Below the pieces are notes generated by a model. It was not told where the DNA came from. It saw only the letters and a program-made list of their open reading frames with translations, and searched no databases. Made by a program: the position numbers and the translations under genes. DNA of 64,000 nt from CBDBZX01 sp965213645 (lineage in GTDB: Bacteria; Deinococcota; Deinococci; Deinococcales; Trueperaceae), in assembly GCA_965213645.1 (NCBI GenBank), contig CBDBZX010000002.1, positions 310,001 to 374,000 on the forward strand, read 5' to 3'. This document shows positions 41,411 to 49,429 of this stretch, piece after piece (the stretch's first letter is position 1; every line of letters begins with the position of its first letter).

Positions 41411-42988
41411 TCAGCCAAACAGCGCTTCTACCTTCACCTCAGCTTGCGGCTCGAGATACGCCGTGTCCATCTGCGCGAGTTGCAGCGTGCCCGAGACGTC
41501 GTCGTTCACGCCGTGCCAATAGGTGTAGGAGTCCAATACCCAAATCCCCGACTCACGTGTTCCGTTACCCGAGCCCTTCACGCCGCCGAAGGGCATGTGC
41601 GCCTCCGCACCCGAGGTCGAGTTGTTGATTGAGGTCATACCCGCTTGAATCTCATCTTTGAAGCGGTGCGCCCACTCGCGGTTGTTGGTGTAAATCGCGG
41701 AGGAGAGGCCGTAATCCACGGCGTTCGCAGTTTCGATGGCCTCATCAATGCCGTCCACTTTGACGAGGTTGATGGTCGGGCCGAAGACCTCTTGTTGAAA
41801 CTGGCGCATTCCCGGTTTGACCCCTTCCCAAATGGTGGGCCAGCCGTAGAAGCTACTGTCCGCGTCGCTCACAAAACCTTCGGGTTGATTCTCTTTCGTA
41901 ATGCGCCCTTCGCCGTAAAGGAGCGTCGCGCCGTCCTCTTCACCCCAAGTGTAGTGCTCCACCCAGCGTTCAAAGAACTTCTCGCTGATAAAGGGACCGT
42001 AAAGGACATCTTCGACCCTGTTCGGGTCGCCGATTTTGACCTCTTTGGCAGCAGCCAAAAACTTCTCCTTAAAGTCGTCGTAGACGGGCGCATCCACGAT
42101 GAGGTTGCCCGCCGAGGTGCAGCGCTGCCCGCCCGTCCCGAACGAGGCCCAGAGCGCCCCAGTCACCGCGTTCTCCATATCGGCGTCGCGCATGACGACG
42201 AGCGGGTTTTTGCCGCCGAGTTCCAGAGTCGGGTGCATAAGGTTGCGCCCCGCTACTGCGCCAATCATCTTGCCGACCTCAGTCGAGCCCGTAAAGGCGA
42301 ACTTGCCCAAGTAGCCCTCGTCCATCATGTCGATGAGGTGCTGGCCCGCCGCGTCCTTGCCGCCGCCGAACACGAGGTTGACGACGCCTTCGGGGATGCC
42401 CGCCTCTTGAATCAGCTTGACAAAAGCGTAAGCCACAGCGGGCGCGTCCTCGCTGGGTTTCCAGACGACCGTATTGCCCGTGACCAGCGCGGGTATAATC
42501 TTCCAGCTCGGTACGGCGATGGGGAAGTTTCCCGCCGTGACCATGCCGACGACGCCGAGAGGTCGGCGGTACGTATTGAGGTCTTTGTTTGGCATTTCCG
42601 AAGGGACGGTTTGCCCGTACAAGCGGCGGCCTTCGGACTGGAAGAAGTGACAGGTGTCGATGGCTTCTTGCACTTCACCCCTCGCCTCTTTGAGCGTCTT
42701 GCCCATTTCTCTCGTGACCAAACGCGACAAGGCTTCTTTTTCACGCTCCAACGCCTTGCCAATCGTCCCGATCAGTTCACCGCGCACAGGGGCAGGCGTC
42801 TTCGACCAACGCTTGAAAGCGTCTTTGGCGACTTTACAGGCGTCGCGCACTTGCGCTTTGGTCGCTTCGGGAAAGGTTCCGATAATATCTTGTTGGTTGG
42901 ACGAGTTGCGCGATTCGAAGGTCTCGTCGCCGGGGACCTCTTGACCCCCGATGAGGTTGGGAAAATTTTTTATAGCTGTTTGTGGCAT
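41411..42988 (-). CDS. Aldehyde dehydrogenase family protein
   Basis: A 525-residue NAD(P)-dependent dehydrogenase. Catalytic cysteine C290 in FGTGGQRCTSAGN, general base E256 in TLELGGKNP, cofactor-binding FTGSTEVGK. The motif TAGNFP replaces the usual PWNFP. The closest remembered relatives are piperideine-6-carboxylate/aminoadipate-semialdehyde-type enzymes of lysine breakdown, but the substrate is not certain. A 463-codon open frame lies antisense to it and is a coding shadow. No pathway neighbours help. Confidence 0.9.
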   Translation of the reverse strand: MPQTAIKNFPNLIGGQEVPGDETFESRNSSNQQDIIGTFPEATKAQVRDACKVAKDAFKRWSKTPAPVRGELIGTIGKALEREKEALSRLVTREMGKTLKEARGEVQEAIDTCHFFQSEGRRLYGQTVPSEMPNKDLNTYRRPLGVVGMVTAGNFPIAVPSWKIIPALVTGNTVVWKPSEDAPAVAYAFVKLIQEAGIPEGVVNLVFGGGKDAAGQHLIDMMDEGYLGKFAFTGSTEVGKMIGAVAGRNLMHPTLELGGKNPLVVMRDADMENAVTGALWASFGTGGQRCTSAGNLIVDAPVYDDFKEKFLAAAKEVKIGDPNRVEDVLYGPFISEKFFERWVEHYTWGEEDGATLLYGEGRITKENQPEGFVSDADSSFYGWPTIWEGVKPGMRQFQQEVFGPTINLVKVDGIDEAIETANAVDYGLSSAIYTNNREWAHRFKDEIQAGMTSINNSTSGAEAHMPFGGVKGSGNGTRESGIWVLDSYTYWHGVNDDVSGTLQLAQMDTAYLEPQAEVKVEALFG

Positions 42989-43162
42989 GATAGCTCCTTT
43001 TTGAGAGTAATTGACCTTTTCTCGATGCTATCATGAGGAACGCTCAGGGATTCACGGCGTGAAGAGGCTTGGGAAACAAACGAGCGAGCTTCCTAAGACG
43101 TCGTAAACGAGAGGTCGTAAATAACGCACTAACACGGACTTTTTCGGTAAAATTGAGAGGTT

Positions 43163-43459
43163 GTGAGCTTACGCGCTAAACCTGATAAACCTGCCGAATG
43201 CGCCATGTGTGGGCGCGAAAAACCGCTTACTTTTCACCACCTCATCCCGCGTACAAATCACGCCAATAAATGGTTCAAAAAGCGCTTCGACAAGTTGGAC
43301 ATGACCCACCGGGGCGTGTGGCTCTGCCGCGCCTGCCACAAGCACCTGCACCGCACCTTTACCGAAAAAGAGCTAGGCCGATACTACAACACGCTCGCCG
43401 CGATTCTCGCCGAGCCGCAGATTCAGAAGTTCGTGGGCTGGGTCAGGAAGCAAAGGTAA
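43163..43459 (+). CDS. HNH-type zinc-binding protein (putative endonuclease)
   Basis: A 98-residue protein with two CxxC knuckles (C13-C16 in CAMCG; C55-C58 in CRACH) around FHHLIPR (H25-H26) and CHKHLHR (H59, H62), the HNH zinc-stabilised layout with a possible catalytic histidine. Small stand-alone HNH proteins of this sort are common and mostly of unknown role. The GTG start has GAGAGG seven bases upstream. Not adjacent to phage or restriction genes. Confidence 0.8.
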   Translation: MSLRAKPDKPAECAMCGREKPLTFHHLIPRTNHANKWFKKRFDKLDMTHRGVWLCRACHKHLHRTFTEKELGRYYNTLAAILAEPQIQKFVGWVRKQR

Positions 43460-43484
43460 GAGCACCCATTCAGACGGGTGCTCT
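43459..43484 (+). terminator. Hairpin after the HNH gene
   Basis: AGAGCACCC (43459-43467) pairs with GGGTGCTCT (43476-43484). The stem begins on the last base of the stop codon; no T run follows, so it is a weak terminator candidate. Confidence 0.55.
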
Positions 43485-43518
43485 ATCAACTTAAAACTCA
43501 GGCTTTATCTCTTCTACC

Positions 43519-44004
43519 TCAACGCTTATTACCTAAAAAACGTTTAGCGGCGAAGGCGGCTAAGCCAGCCAGCGCCATCTTGCCCCCGCGACTGTTCAGT
43601 GGGCTGTTCGAGCCGACAAGCTGCTCCAAGAGGTCAGGGTCTTGCTTGGCGGCGCGGCGCGTCATGCGGCCTAGCTCGCGGGGTGAGGAGGCTCGCTCCA
43701 CATCGTGATTCCGGTCGTACCCCTGATAAGAGCGTCCGCTGTCCTCGGTCGCTTTCATGTAACGCTCGGCTAAGTCGCGTCGCTCCTGAGGGGAGAGGTT
43801 GCTGAAGGCGCGTTCGTACTCGCGCTGCACCTCTTCGTCCTCGTCCTGGTCGTCCATCTGGCCCATCATCTCGCGGTAGCGTCGCGCTGCCTCTTGGTCG
43901 GAGACCTGGTCAGGGTTTTCTCGCTGGCGACGCTCAAAGTCGCGGTAGTCCTCTTCGCGGTTTTTGTCTTGTCCGAAAAATTCGCCTAACGCTTTGTCTA
44001 ACAC
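43519..44004 (-). CDS. Hypothetical acidic protein
   Basis: A 161-residue, very charged protein: helical Asp/Glu/Arg-rich N-terminal two thirds (REEDYRDFERRQREN ... DDQDEDEEVQREYERAF), then a more polar part (KATEDSGRSYQGYDR) and a short hydrophobic C-terminal helix (GGKMALAGLAAFAAKRFLG). The tail might attach to a membrane or another protein. No family is recognised. GGAGGG lies eight bases before the ATG. Confidence 0.6.
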   Translation of the reverse strand: MLDKALGEFFGQDKNREEDYRDFERRQRENPDQVSDQEAARRYREMMGQMDDQDEDEEVQREYERAFSNLSPQERRDLAERYMKATEDSGRSYQGYDRNHDVERASSPRELGRMTRRAAKQDPDLLEQLVGSNSPLNSRGGKMALAGLAAFAAKRFLGNKR

Positions 44005-44106
44005 TATTTCCCCTCCTGGTGAAGTGAAATTAAACTTACATTTTTTGCTTACATTTCCACTATAGAGCGTCTCAGGGTGAGAAGACTGTAGCCGCGTCTG
44101 AAGAGT

Positions 44107-44739
44107 TCAGTTCATTAACGGTTCGGATTCGCCTGTATTAGATTCACCTGTGTCAACCGAACCTAAGTAGTCGTTTTGGGGCTGCCAGCCCGTTTGGAAG
44201 GCGCTGCGGTCCGACACCTTTTTGGCGGGCACGCCCGCGATGGTGATGTTGGCTTCGCGGAAGGACTTGTTAACCACTGCGTTTGCGCCAATTGAGATAC
44301 CGTCTGCGATGGTGATGTTACCGAATAGCTTGGCTCCCGGCCCGATGTAGACGTTGTTGCCGATATGGGGGGCGTCTCTCGAGCCCCCTGACGCGCCGAT
44401 GTTGACGCACACATGGATGCGGCAGTTCGCGCCGACTCGAGCGTTTTTGTGAACGCGGAGCGTGCCTTCATGCGCGATGGCGAGACCGGGTCCAAACACA
44501 TGAGGATAAATCCTGATGCCCATGTATTTGCCGAGATAGTAAAAGCGAACGCAGCAGTAGGCCAGCACGAGCTTAGCGAGCGGACCACGTTTGCAGTTTT
44601 GATAGTACTCAATCTTTCTTAGCAAACGCTGGTAACGCCACACGTCATGAAAGAGGTAAGTTTTCAGGGTTTTTCGGCACTTCAAGTTAAGCCTGTCCGC
44701 CTCCAGATAGCATAAGTAATCTTCTTTACTTTTGATCAT
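44107..44739 (-). CDS. Serine acetyltransferase-like hexapeptide-repeat protein
   Basis: A 210-residue acyltransferase with left-handed beta-helix repeats (GLAIAHEGTLRVHKNARVGANCRIHVCVNIGAS ... IGNNVYIGPGAKLFGNITIADGISIGANAVVNKSF) and the SAT-like ending AGVPAKKV. The N-terminal helical region is shorter than in E. coli CysE. Relatives occur both in cysteine synthesis and in polysaccharide gene clusters; neither cysK nor sugar genes are near, so the acceptor remains open. Confidence 0.82.
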   Translation of the reverse strand: MIKSKEDYLCYLEADRLNLKCRKTLKTYLFHDVWRYQRLLRKIEYYQNCKRGPLAKLVLAYCCVRFYYLGKYMGIRIYPHVFGPGLAIAHEGTLRVHKNARVGANCRIHVCVNIGASGGSRDAPHIGNNVYIGPGAKLFGNITIADGISIGANAVVNKSFREANITIAGVPAKKVSDRSAFQTGWQPQNDYLGSVDTGESNTGESEPLMN

Positions 44740-45031
44740 ACTCGGTAGTTTACCTGAAACTAGGTGCCTATGTAAAATATTTCATACACGCGCGTAGCAA
44801 AAAATGCCTTAATTAAGGGTTAGTGAGTACTGCGCTGTGAAGCTCGCAGGGATAGGGAAATGTTTCGTAGCGAAGCTCGAGACCGCCCAACGCTGCAACC
44901 TTCAAGTACGCGTGCTTCGAGGTTGACTTGACCGGTGCTGGAGCTGAGAGCGATAGAGTGCGCCATAAATGCTTCTTTGTGCGAAGATTTATACGGGTAG
45001 GCCACGCTGGAAACGTCATAGCAGGAGGCAA
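44740..45031. other. Gap with no recognised gene
   Basis: About 290 bases. Two overlapping minus-strand frames (72 and 61 codons, ending near 44813-44820) have no recognisable domain and no clear start site. They may be a decayed gene. The repeat cluster at 45032-45412 follows. Confidence 0.4.
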
Positions 45032-45062
45032 ATGTAGGTGGGTTTCAAACCCACCCCTACAT
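45032..45062. repeat. GTAGGGG-family palindrome, GGTTTGAAACC-type core
   Basis: ATGTAGG-TGGGTTT pairs with AAACCCACCCCTACAT, a variant of the family seen at 19429 and 47697. Confidence 0.8.
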
Positions 45063-45096
45063 CTATGTCGCGCACTCCCTAAGCAGGAAAGATAAT

Positions 45097-45211
45097 TAGA
45101 CCTCTTGCGAAAGTGGGGGGCGGGCGAATGCCCGGCTTCCGCTTTTGCCGAGCAGAGCGAGTATGAGTAGACGCTCTCAGTGGGTAACGCGGTACTTTTG
45201 CAAGAGGTCTA
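45097..45211. repeat. MITE-like element (115 bp) with 18 bp inverted ends
   Basis: TAGACCTCTTGCGAAAGT (45097-45114) is repeated inverted at 45194-45211 with one mismatch. The interior holds CGGGC-GAAT-GCCCG and the word CGAGCAGAGCGAGTA, also found in the next element. The ends resemble IS5-type termini I remember (AGACCTnTTGC), but no transposase of that family is in the window. Confidence 0.65.
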
Positions 45212-45266
45212 TTGTGTGTTGAAGAGGTCTATCAGTACTAGACTTCACTCGTTATAGGTGAGTATA

Positions 45267-45412
45267 ATACCGTTTCCGGGTAATTACTGTAGGAATTACC
45301 CCGAGCAGAGCGAGTAGAAAAAAGTACGGACTTCGGTAAGCACGGAATCAACTCCGCCGATAGCGAAGCGCGTAACGTCGGAGTTTATGCAGTAATCAAT
45401 CGGAATCCGTAT
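45267..45412. repeat. Non-autonomous element sharing both ends with the IS110 element
   Basis: The left end ATACCGTTTCCGGGTAATTAC and the inverted right end (ATACGGATTCCGATTGATTAC) are imperfect inverted repeats matching in 17 of 23 positions. The right 90-110 bases (GCGAGTAGAAA ... TACGG ... GGAGTTTATGCAGTAATC ... GGAATCCGTAT) match the right end of the IS110 element at 2963-3049 almost base for base, and the left end matches its left end ATACCCTTTCCGG. It has an internal hairpin AACTCCG/CGGAGTT. No reading frame is present. Confidence 0.75.
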
Positions 45413-45448
45413 AACGCGACTTATCCTATGACTCGTCCCGTATTTAGC

Positions 45449-46348
45449 CTAAGGTGCTCCGTCCAAACGCTCCAACCTCAGCCCATAAACATCCGCAAAG
45501 AAAACTTGCGTTCCGTCTTCTTCAGGGATCGGCGTGAGCACGACGGTTCGACCCCCAAAGGTAAATTCGGCAATGTCGAGCCCGTCCAGCTCGATTAAGA
45601 AGAGTTTGAACGCGCCGTCCTCACTCTCTCCTGCTGCCGCTGTGCCGCTCGTAATCTCGAAGGATTCGCTTTGACCCCTCGAGTCATAGCGCCACTCCCC
45701 CAAAAAAGCAATACCCTCTTGGGGCGGCGTCACCTCAGAAGCGACCTCGACGCTATCTATGATGTCACCATTGACTAAAATATCGACCTGCGCTCTCTCA
45801 TCAGCCGCCCTATGGAGGCACACTGCACCCTCAACCTCTTCGTAGCTCGAGCCCCCAGAACAGCGCACCTTAACCTGCGCGTCCGCGCCATAGCCTTCCG
45901 CTTGAACGGTGTAGCGCACCGCCCAGGGTGCGGGGCCGCCGGGAGTTTGAGTGACGTTGATCGTGCCGCCCTGCACTGGCTCACCCGGATTTTCAGGCGG
46001 TGCGTCTGGCTCCGTCACGCTCACGGTGATGCTATCCGATGCGGAGCCTAGAGGTGTCTCAGCCATCGCCACGACGATGTAAACACCCAGTTTTTCGAAG
46101 GTGTGGGTGAGGTCGGGTGCGGTGTCGGGCAGCGTTGTTCCCGCCAAAGTCCAAGTATAGGCGCTCGCACTTAGAGCCGCGCCGTCATCCGCTGTGAGCG
46201 TGGTGGTGAAGGTGGCCTCGAGCGGCGCAATTCCCTCTGTTACCGACGCATTCAGCACAAGTTCAGCGGTGCGCTTCTCCACCACGGGTTCGCTTTGCAG
46301 CGCACAGGCCGTAAGCAGCAGCAAAAGCAAGAGGTAAGGTAGTTTCAT
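45449..46348 (-). CDS. PKD-domain lipoprotein
   Basis: A 299-residue lipoprotein: signal MKLPYLLLLLLLTAC (lipobox LLTAC, cysteine 15), a PKD-like domain (about 30-115: NASVTEGIAPLEATFTTTL ... TYTWTLAG-type AYTWTLAGTTLPD ... THTFEKLGVYIVVAMAETPLG), a linker, and a C-terminal beta-rich domain. ATG 46348 begins the signal peptide directly and is preferred to the ATG at 46396. It follows the ferritin-like gene on the same strand after 56 bases and may share its transcript. Confidence 0.78.
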   Translation of the reverse strand: MKLPYLLLLLLLTACALQSEPVVEKRTAELVLNASVTEGIAPLEATFTTTLTADDGAALSASAYTWTLAGTTLPDTAPDLTHTFEKLGVYIVVAMAETPLGSASDSITVSVTEPDAPPENPGEPVQGGTINVTQTPGGPAPWAVRYTVQAEGYGADAQVKVRCSGGSSYEEVEGAVCLHRAADERAQVDILVNGDIIDSVEVASEVTPPQEGIAFLGEWRYDSRGQSESFEITSGTAAAGESEDGAFKLFLIELDGLDIAEFTFGGRTVVLTPIPEEDGTQVFFADVYGLRLERLDGAP

Positions 46349-46404
46349 AAAATTAAGCATCAAAATAAAAGTTGGGGTCTGGTCTTCAGACCCCATAAAG
46401 CGCT

Positions 46405-47472
46405 TTAGAGGTTGTTCGGGAAGTCGGGGTCGAGCAGCACGCCGAACGTGCCTTCCAGACCTGCCGGAATGCTGATACCTTCAGGGAAGAAGCTCGCGTC
46501 CGAGATGGCTGCGTCCGGGCTCAAGTAGACGATTTTGGCAACTTGGAGCGGCGTGCGGCTGAAGACGATGGCGTTTTTGTCGGTAGGCGTGATGTTGGCG
46601 GTGAGCCCTTTGGGACCGTTGGCAACGCCTTGGTCTAGGTCGCTCGAGCCGTCCAAGGAATCACGCGCATCCGAAATCGCCTGCGTGACCTTCCAGATGT
46701 CCACGCCGCCGTAGCGGAATTCGCGGCGCTGGTCCGAGCTGTAGAGAAAGCTGCGCACTTCGCCCGCATGGTACGCCTCGACTGCGAGGATGCCCGCAGC
46801 CGCTTCCAAGTAATCTTTGTTCGTGATGAACCGGGCCGCACCTTTGTACGCGGTCACGCCGACATCCTCGAAGATGAACGCGCCGTGCAAGAAGAAGGTG
46901 TCATTCGCAAAGGGATTAAAGCCGTTCGGGTCAAAACCGAGTCCACCGTCCGCGAGGCCGTCGGCGGCTGTCGCAGCGGCGACAAAGGACGTGCTCAGGT
47001 TGAGGACGGGCAACTCGGCGACGGGCGCACCGATGCTGTCTAAGACCGTGCGCAAGAAAACCACATGGCTCAGTTCGTCCTCGGCGATTTCATTGGCGAA
47101 CTCGCCGACGAGCTTGGTCACTTTGGTAACGGTCTGGGAGGAGAGTTCTTCGGGCGCGTAGAGTGAGGTGCTGGGGTCGGTGCCGTCGTAGCCCTCAGGC
47201 AGGATGACCTTGTCGGGGCTGTAGCCGGGTAGCTCGCTCAAGCGGCCCACGGCGGCGAGGTAATAGGCAGCTTCTAAATACTCTAGGTTCAGTGCAAAGT
47301 TGAGAATCGCGGCGTCCACATCTGGGCCGAGCGCCTGCTGCGCCTCCGGTTCATTCTGGCCGACAACGCTCGTACCACACGCGGTTAGCACTGCGCCCGC
47401 GCCCATCATCCCTAAATTGCCGAGCAAGCGGCGGCGGTCTGTCTTAGCGCTCAGTATCTTCTTGACATCCAT
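46405..47472 (-). CDS. Secreted ferritin-like domain protein (desiccation-related PCC13-62 type)
   Basis: A 355-residue protein with a twin-arginine-like leader (TDRRRLLGNLGMMGAGAVLTACG; the AC pair may also be a lipobox) and a Ferritin_2-type helical bundle with E/H clusters: AILNFALNLEYLEAAYYL, IAEDELSHVVFLRTVL, GILAVEAYHAGEVRSFLY. These could bind a di-metal centre. Such proteins are abundant in Deinococcus and named after plant desiccation proteins. ATG 47472 has GGAGG eight bases upstream; the upstream in-frame start is rejected. Enzymatic role unknown. Confidence 0.82.
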   Translation of the reverse strand: MDVKKILSAKTDRRRLLGNLGMMGAGAVLTACGTSVVGQNEPEAQQALGPDVDAAILNFALNLEYLEAAYYLAAVGRLSELPGYSPDKVILPEGYDGTDPSTSLYAPEELSSQTVTKVTKLVGEFANEIAEDELSHVVFLRTVLDSIGAPVAELPVLNLSTSFVAAATAADGLADGGLGFDPNGFNPFANDTFFLHGAFIFEDVGVTAYKGAARFITNKDYLEAAAGILAVEAYHAGEVRSFLYSSDQRREFRYGGVDIWKVTQAISDARDSLDGSSDLDQGVANGPKGLTANITPTDKNAIVFSRTPLQVAKIVYLSPDAAISDASFFPEGISIPAGLEGTFGVLLDPDFPNNL

Positions 47473-47631
47473 CTGCGTAGCCTCCAAAAGCACCCAAGTG
47501 AAGCGGCCCACCTTGGAAGTGAAAAGGTAGAGTTGTGGGCTTTCTATTAAATTTTACGCATTGCAAAGAGATTTGGATGCACGTCTAAAGGTTTAATGAA
47601 GACATGGCAAGAAAATTTTAGTGATGTTGAC

Positions 47632-47659
47632 GTAGGGGAGATTCATGAATATCCCCTAC
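47632..47659. repeat. GTAGGGG palindrome, GATTCATGAATC core
   Basis: GTAGGGGAGATTCA pairs with TGAATATCCCCTAC with one mismatch. With the copy at 47697 it forms a pair with the two core types, in the reverse order of the pair at 19429-19526. The 319 base gap between the ferritin-like and PPOX genes holds only these two repeats. Confidence 0.85.
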
Positions 47660-47696
47660 AGAGCGCTATACTGCGTCAGTTCGAAGGCGAGGCTGT

Positions 47697-47725
47697 GTAG
47701 GGGCGGGTTTGGAACCCGCCCCTGC
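47697..47725. repeat. GTAGGGG palindrome, GGTTTGGAACC core
   Basis: GTAGGGGCGGGTTT pairs with AACCCGCCCCTGC with one or two mismatches. Partner of the copy at 47632. Confidence 0.85.
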
Positions 47726-47791
47726 GACTGAATCCATATTCTTTTTGTGATGCTGGAGTTACAACAAAGCTCTTGCTAACTTAAAAAGCGC

Positions 47792-48277
47792 CTACAAGCT
47801 CAGCTTCTCGTTGTCGCCTAAGTTGCCCGCCTCTTCACCTTGCGCGATGGCCTTGCCCATCTTAAAAAGCTGCACCATCTTGCTCGAGGGGGCGTCCCAG
47901 TATTCGGCCCGCGTCGGCTCCACGCGGAGAAGCCCTAAGTGCGGGTCGTCCAAGCCTTTCGGAAACCACGCCTTGACTACCGGATTCCACATCTCCTCGG
48001 CCTTCTGTCTGTCATGAACGAGCCTAGCAATGCCCGAGACGGAGACGTAGGTGTCGTTGTCCGGGTCGGCGTAAGCGAGGTTGATGTGCCGGTCGCCCTC
48101 GATCTCGTCCGTTTTGGGGTCGTCGTCCTTGGTGAAAAACCAGAGTTGCCCGTCGTATTCGGCTTGCTGCGTGTACATCGGGCGGCTGCGCAGGGTGTGG
48201 TCGGCTTTCATTGTTACCATCATCGTCGTGCGGATGTCTTTGATTTTGTCCCAGAGTTTTTGGTAGTCTTCTTGCAT
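47792..48277 (-). CDS. Pyridoxamine 5'-phosphate oxidase-family protein (general stress protein 26 type)
   Basis: A 161-residue split-barrel flavin-binding-type protein: KLWDKIKDIRTTMMVTMKADHTLRSRPM, QLWFFTKDDDPKTDEIEGDRHINLAYADPDNDTYVSVSGIARLVHDR and LLRVEPTRAEYWDAPSSKMV, the pattern of the YdaG/GSP26 family. These bind FMN or related cofactors and are induced by stress. AGGAGAGG lies seven bases before the ATG. Confidence 0.88.
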   Translation of the reverse strand: MQEDYQKLWDKIKDIRTTMMVTMKADHTLRSRPMYTQQAEYDGQLWFFTKDDDPKTDEIEGDRHINLAYADPDNDTYVSVSGIARLVHDRQKAEEMWNPVVKAWFPKGLDDPHLGLLRVEPTRAEYWDAPSSKMVQLFKMGKAIAQGEEAGNLGDNEKLSL

Positions 48278-48652
48278 CGTTTACCTCTCCTTTTTTCTTT
48301 GGCGGTGTACCACGTTTTGTGTACGGAACCGAACACCACTTGTAAAATTGGCGAGCGGATAACGCATACACAAAACGGGACATCTTTCTCGCCCGTTATA
48401 ACGAGCGAGTTCTGAGAGGTCTGCAAGCTGAGGCGGGATTAGTTAGCTGTGTTAGTTAGACGCGGTTGTCGTCTCGAGCCACCCCTTGACCTCTTCAAGC
48501 GTCGTTCCCACTTCGAACTTAGCGAAAGGGCTTCAGGGTCGTGCTAGCTTGGTTTTGTCTTGGGTGATGACTCGTTTTGAAAGGCGAACAGTTCTTTCAA
48601 GAGGTTGTAACCCTGTAGGTTATTACAACTATTGAGAGAGGTGCGAACAACG
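48278..48652. other. Gap with little structure
   Basis: No gene recognised in 375 bases. A short minus-strand stretch ending near 48451 reads PFAKFEVGTTLEEVKGWLETTTASN before a stop, with an in-frame stop just upstream; it may be the last piece of a lost gene. Two copies of the frequent word ACCTCTT/AAGAGGT occur (near 48489 and 48599). Confidence 0.35.
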
Positions 48653-49402
48653 CTAAAACTTCATCACCCGGTAGTCCAAGCGCTCTTCGGACAAGATCAT
48701 CTCAAAAAACTGACAGTGCGACAAAGCGTCGATCATCGCGAAACAGTTCTCTTTATCTACATGGATGCCATCTTTCATCGAGGTGTGACCGTAGACGCCG
48801 AAGCGGTGGCCCCCATGCTTGGCGAGTTCGGGCTTTTTGTACCACCAGTGCTTCGTGTCACTGTCGTGGTAGAAGAAGTCATCGAAGAACTGCATCCCTG
48901 GCAGCGGGCCCGCGTGCGCGAACTGCACGTCAAAGAGCATCTTTTCTCTCGGGAAACTTTTGAACCACTCGGCTAGGTCTTCAGGCAGCGCCACGCCGCC
49001 CTTGTCCTCGTCGAATTCGTTATGCTTCAAGCCGCCGCGCGTGCTGAGGTCGTATTCGTGGGTGAGCGCCGACTCGTCGTGGTTGCCCAAGATCACGGTG
49101 ACGTTGCCGTTCGCTTTGTCTACATAGTTTTTGAAGCGGTACAGCTCGCGAATCTGCGCTTTGGCGGCGCGGCGGAGCTGTTTAGGGTCTTCGGGGTCGT
49201 AGTATTCGGCGCCGACGACTTGCGCGTACGTGCCAAAATCCTTGTAGTGGACGAGGTCGCCGACGAAGACGATCTGAAAGCGCCCGTCTTTGACGGGGTC
49301 AGTGGGCTCGAAGAGGTTATCCGCCGCGCCCGCAGCCTTGAGCGCCCGCCACACTTCGGCCCATTGCCCGTGCACGTCGCCAAGCGAGATCACTTTAATC
49401 AT
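48653..49402 (-). CDS. Calcineurin-like (PPP-type) metallophosphoesterase
   Basis: A 249-residue enzyme with all metal-binding blocks in order: GDVHGQ (8-13), GDLVHY, GNHDES, FAHAG and YGHTS. This order fits serine/threonine phosphatases and diadenosine-tetraphosphatases of the PPP group. The start lies 27 bases after the stop of the DdrA-like gene on the same strand, so the two are probably co-transcribed. The substrate could be a phosphoprotein or a dinucleotide; none can be chosen from sequence. Confidence 0.85.
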   Translation of the reverse strand: MIKVISLGDVHGQWAEVWRALKAAGAADNLFEPTDPVKDGRFQIVFVGDLVHYKDFGTYAQVVGAEYYDPEDPKQLRRAAKAQIRELYRFKNYVDKANGNVTVILGNHDESALTHEYDLSTRGGLKHNEFDEDKGGVALPEDLAEWFKSFPREKMLFDVQFAHAGPLPGMQFFDDFFYHDSDTKHWWYKKPELAKHGGHRFGVYGHTSMKDGIHVDKENCFAMIDALSHCQFFEMILSEERLDYRVMKF

Positions 49403-49429
49403 AGTCTACCTATCATTTCTAACATCTGC

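Noticed and set aside
41645..43036. 463-codon open frame antisense to the aldehyde dehydrogenase
   Set aside because: It mirrors a well-conserved enzyme in the opposite strand and its translation has no domain; long antisense frames are expected at this codon bias.
44813..45031. 72-codon minus-strand frame in the gap after the acetyltransferase gene
   Set aside because: No start context, no recognisable domain and a competing overlapping frame; listed only as an unresolved gap.
48376..48530. Short peptide PFAKFEVGTTLEEVKGWLETTTASN on the minus strand
   Set aside because: It has an in-frame stop immediately upstream and no start codon, so it is at most a gene remnant.
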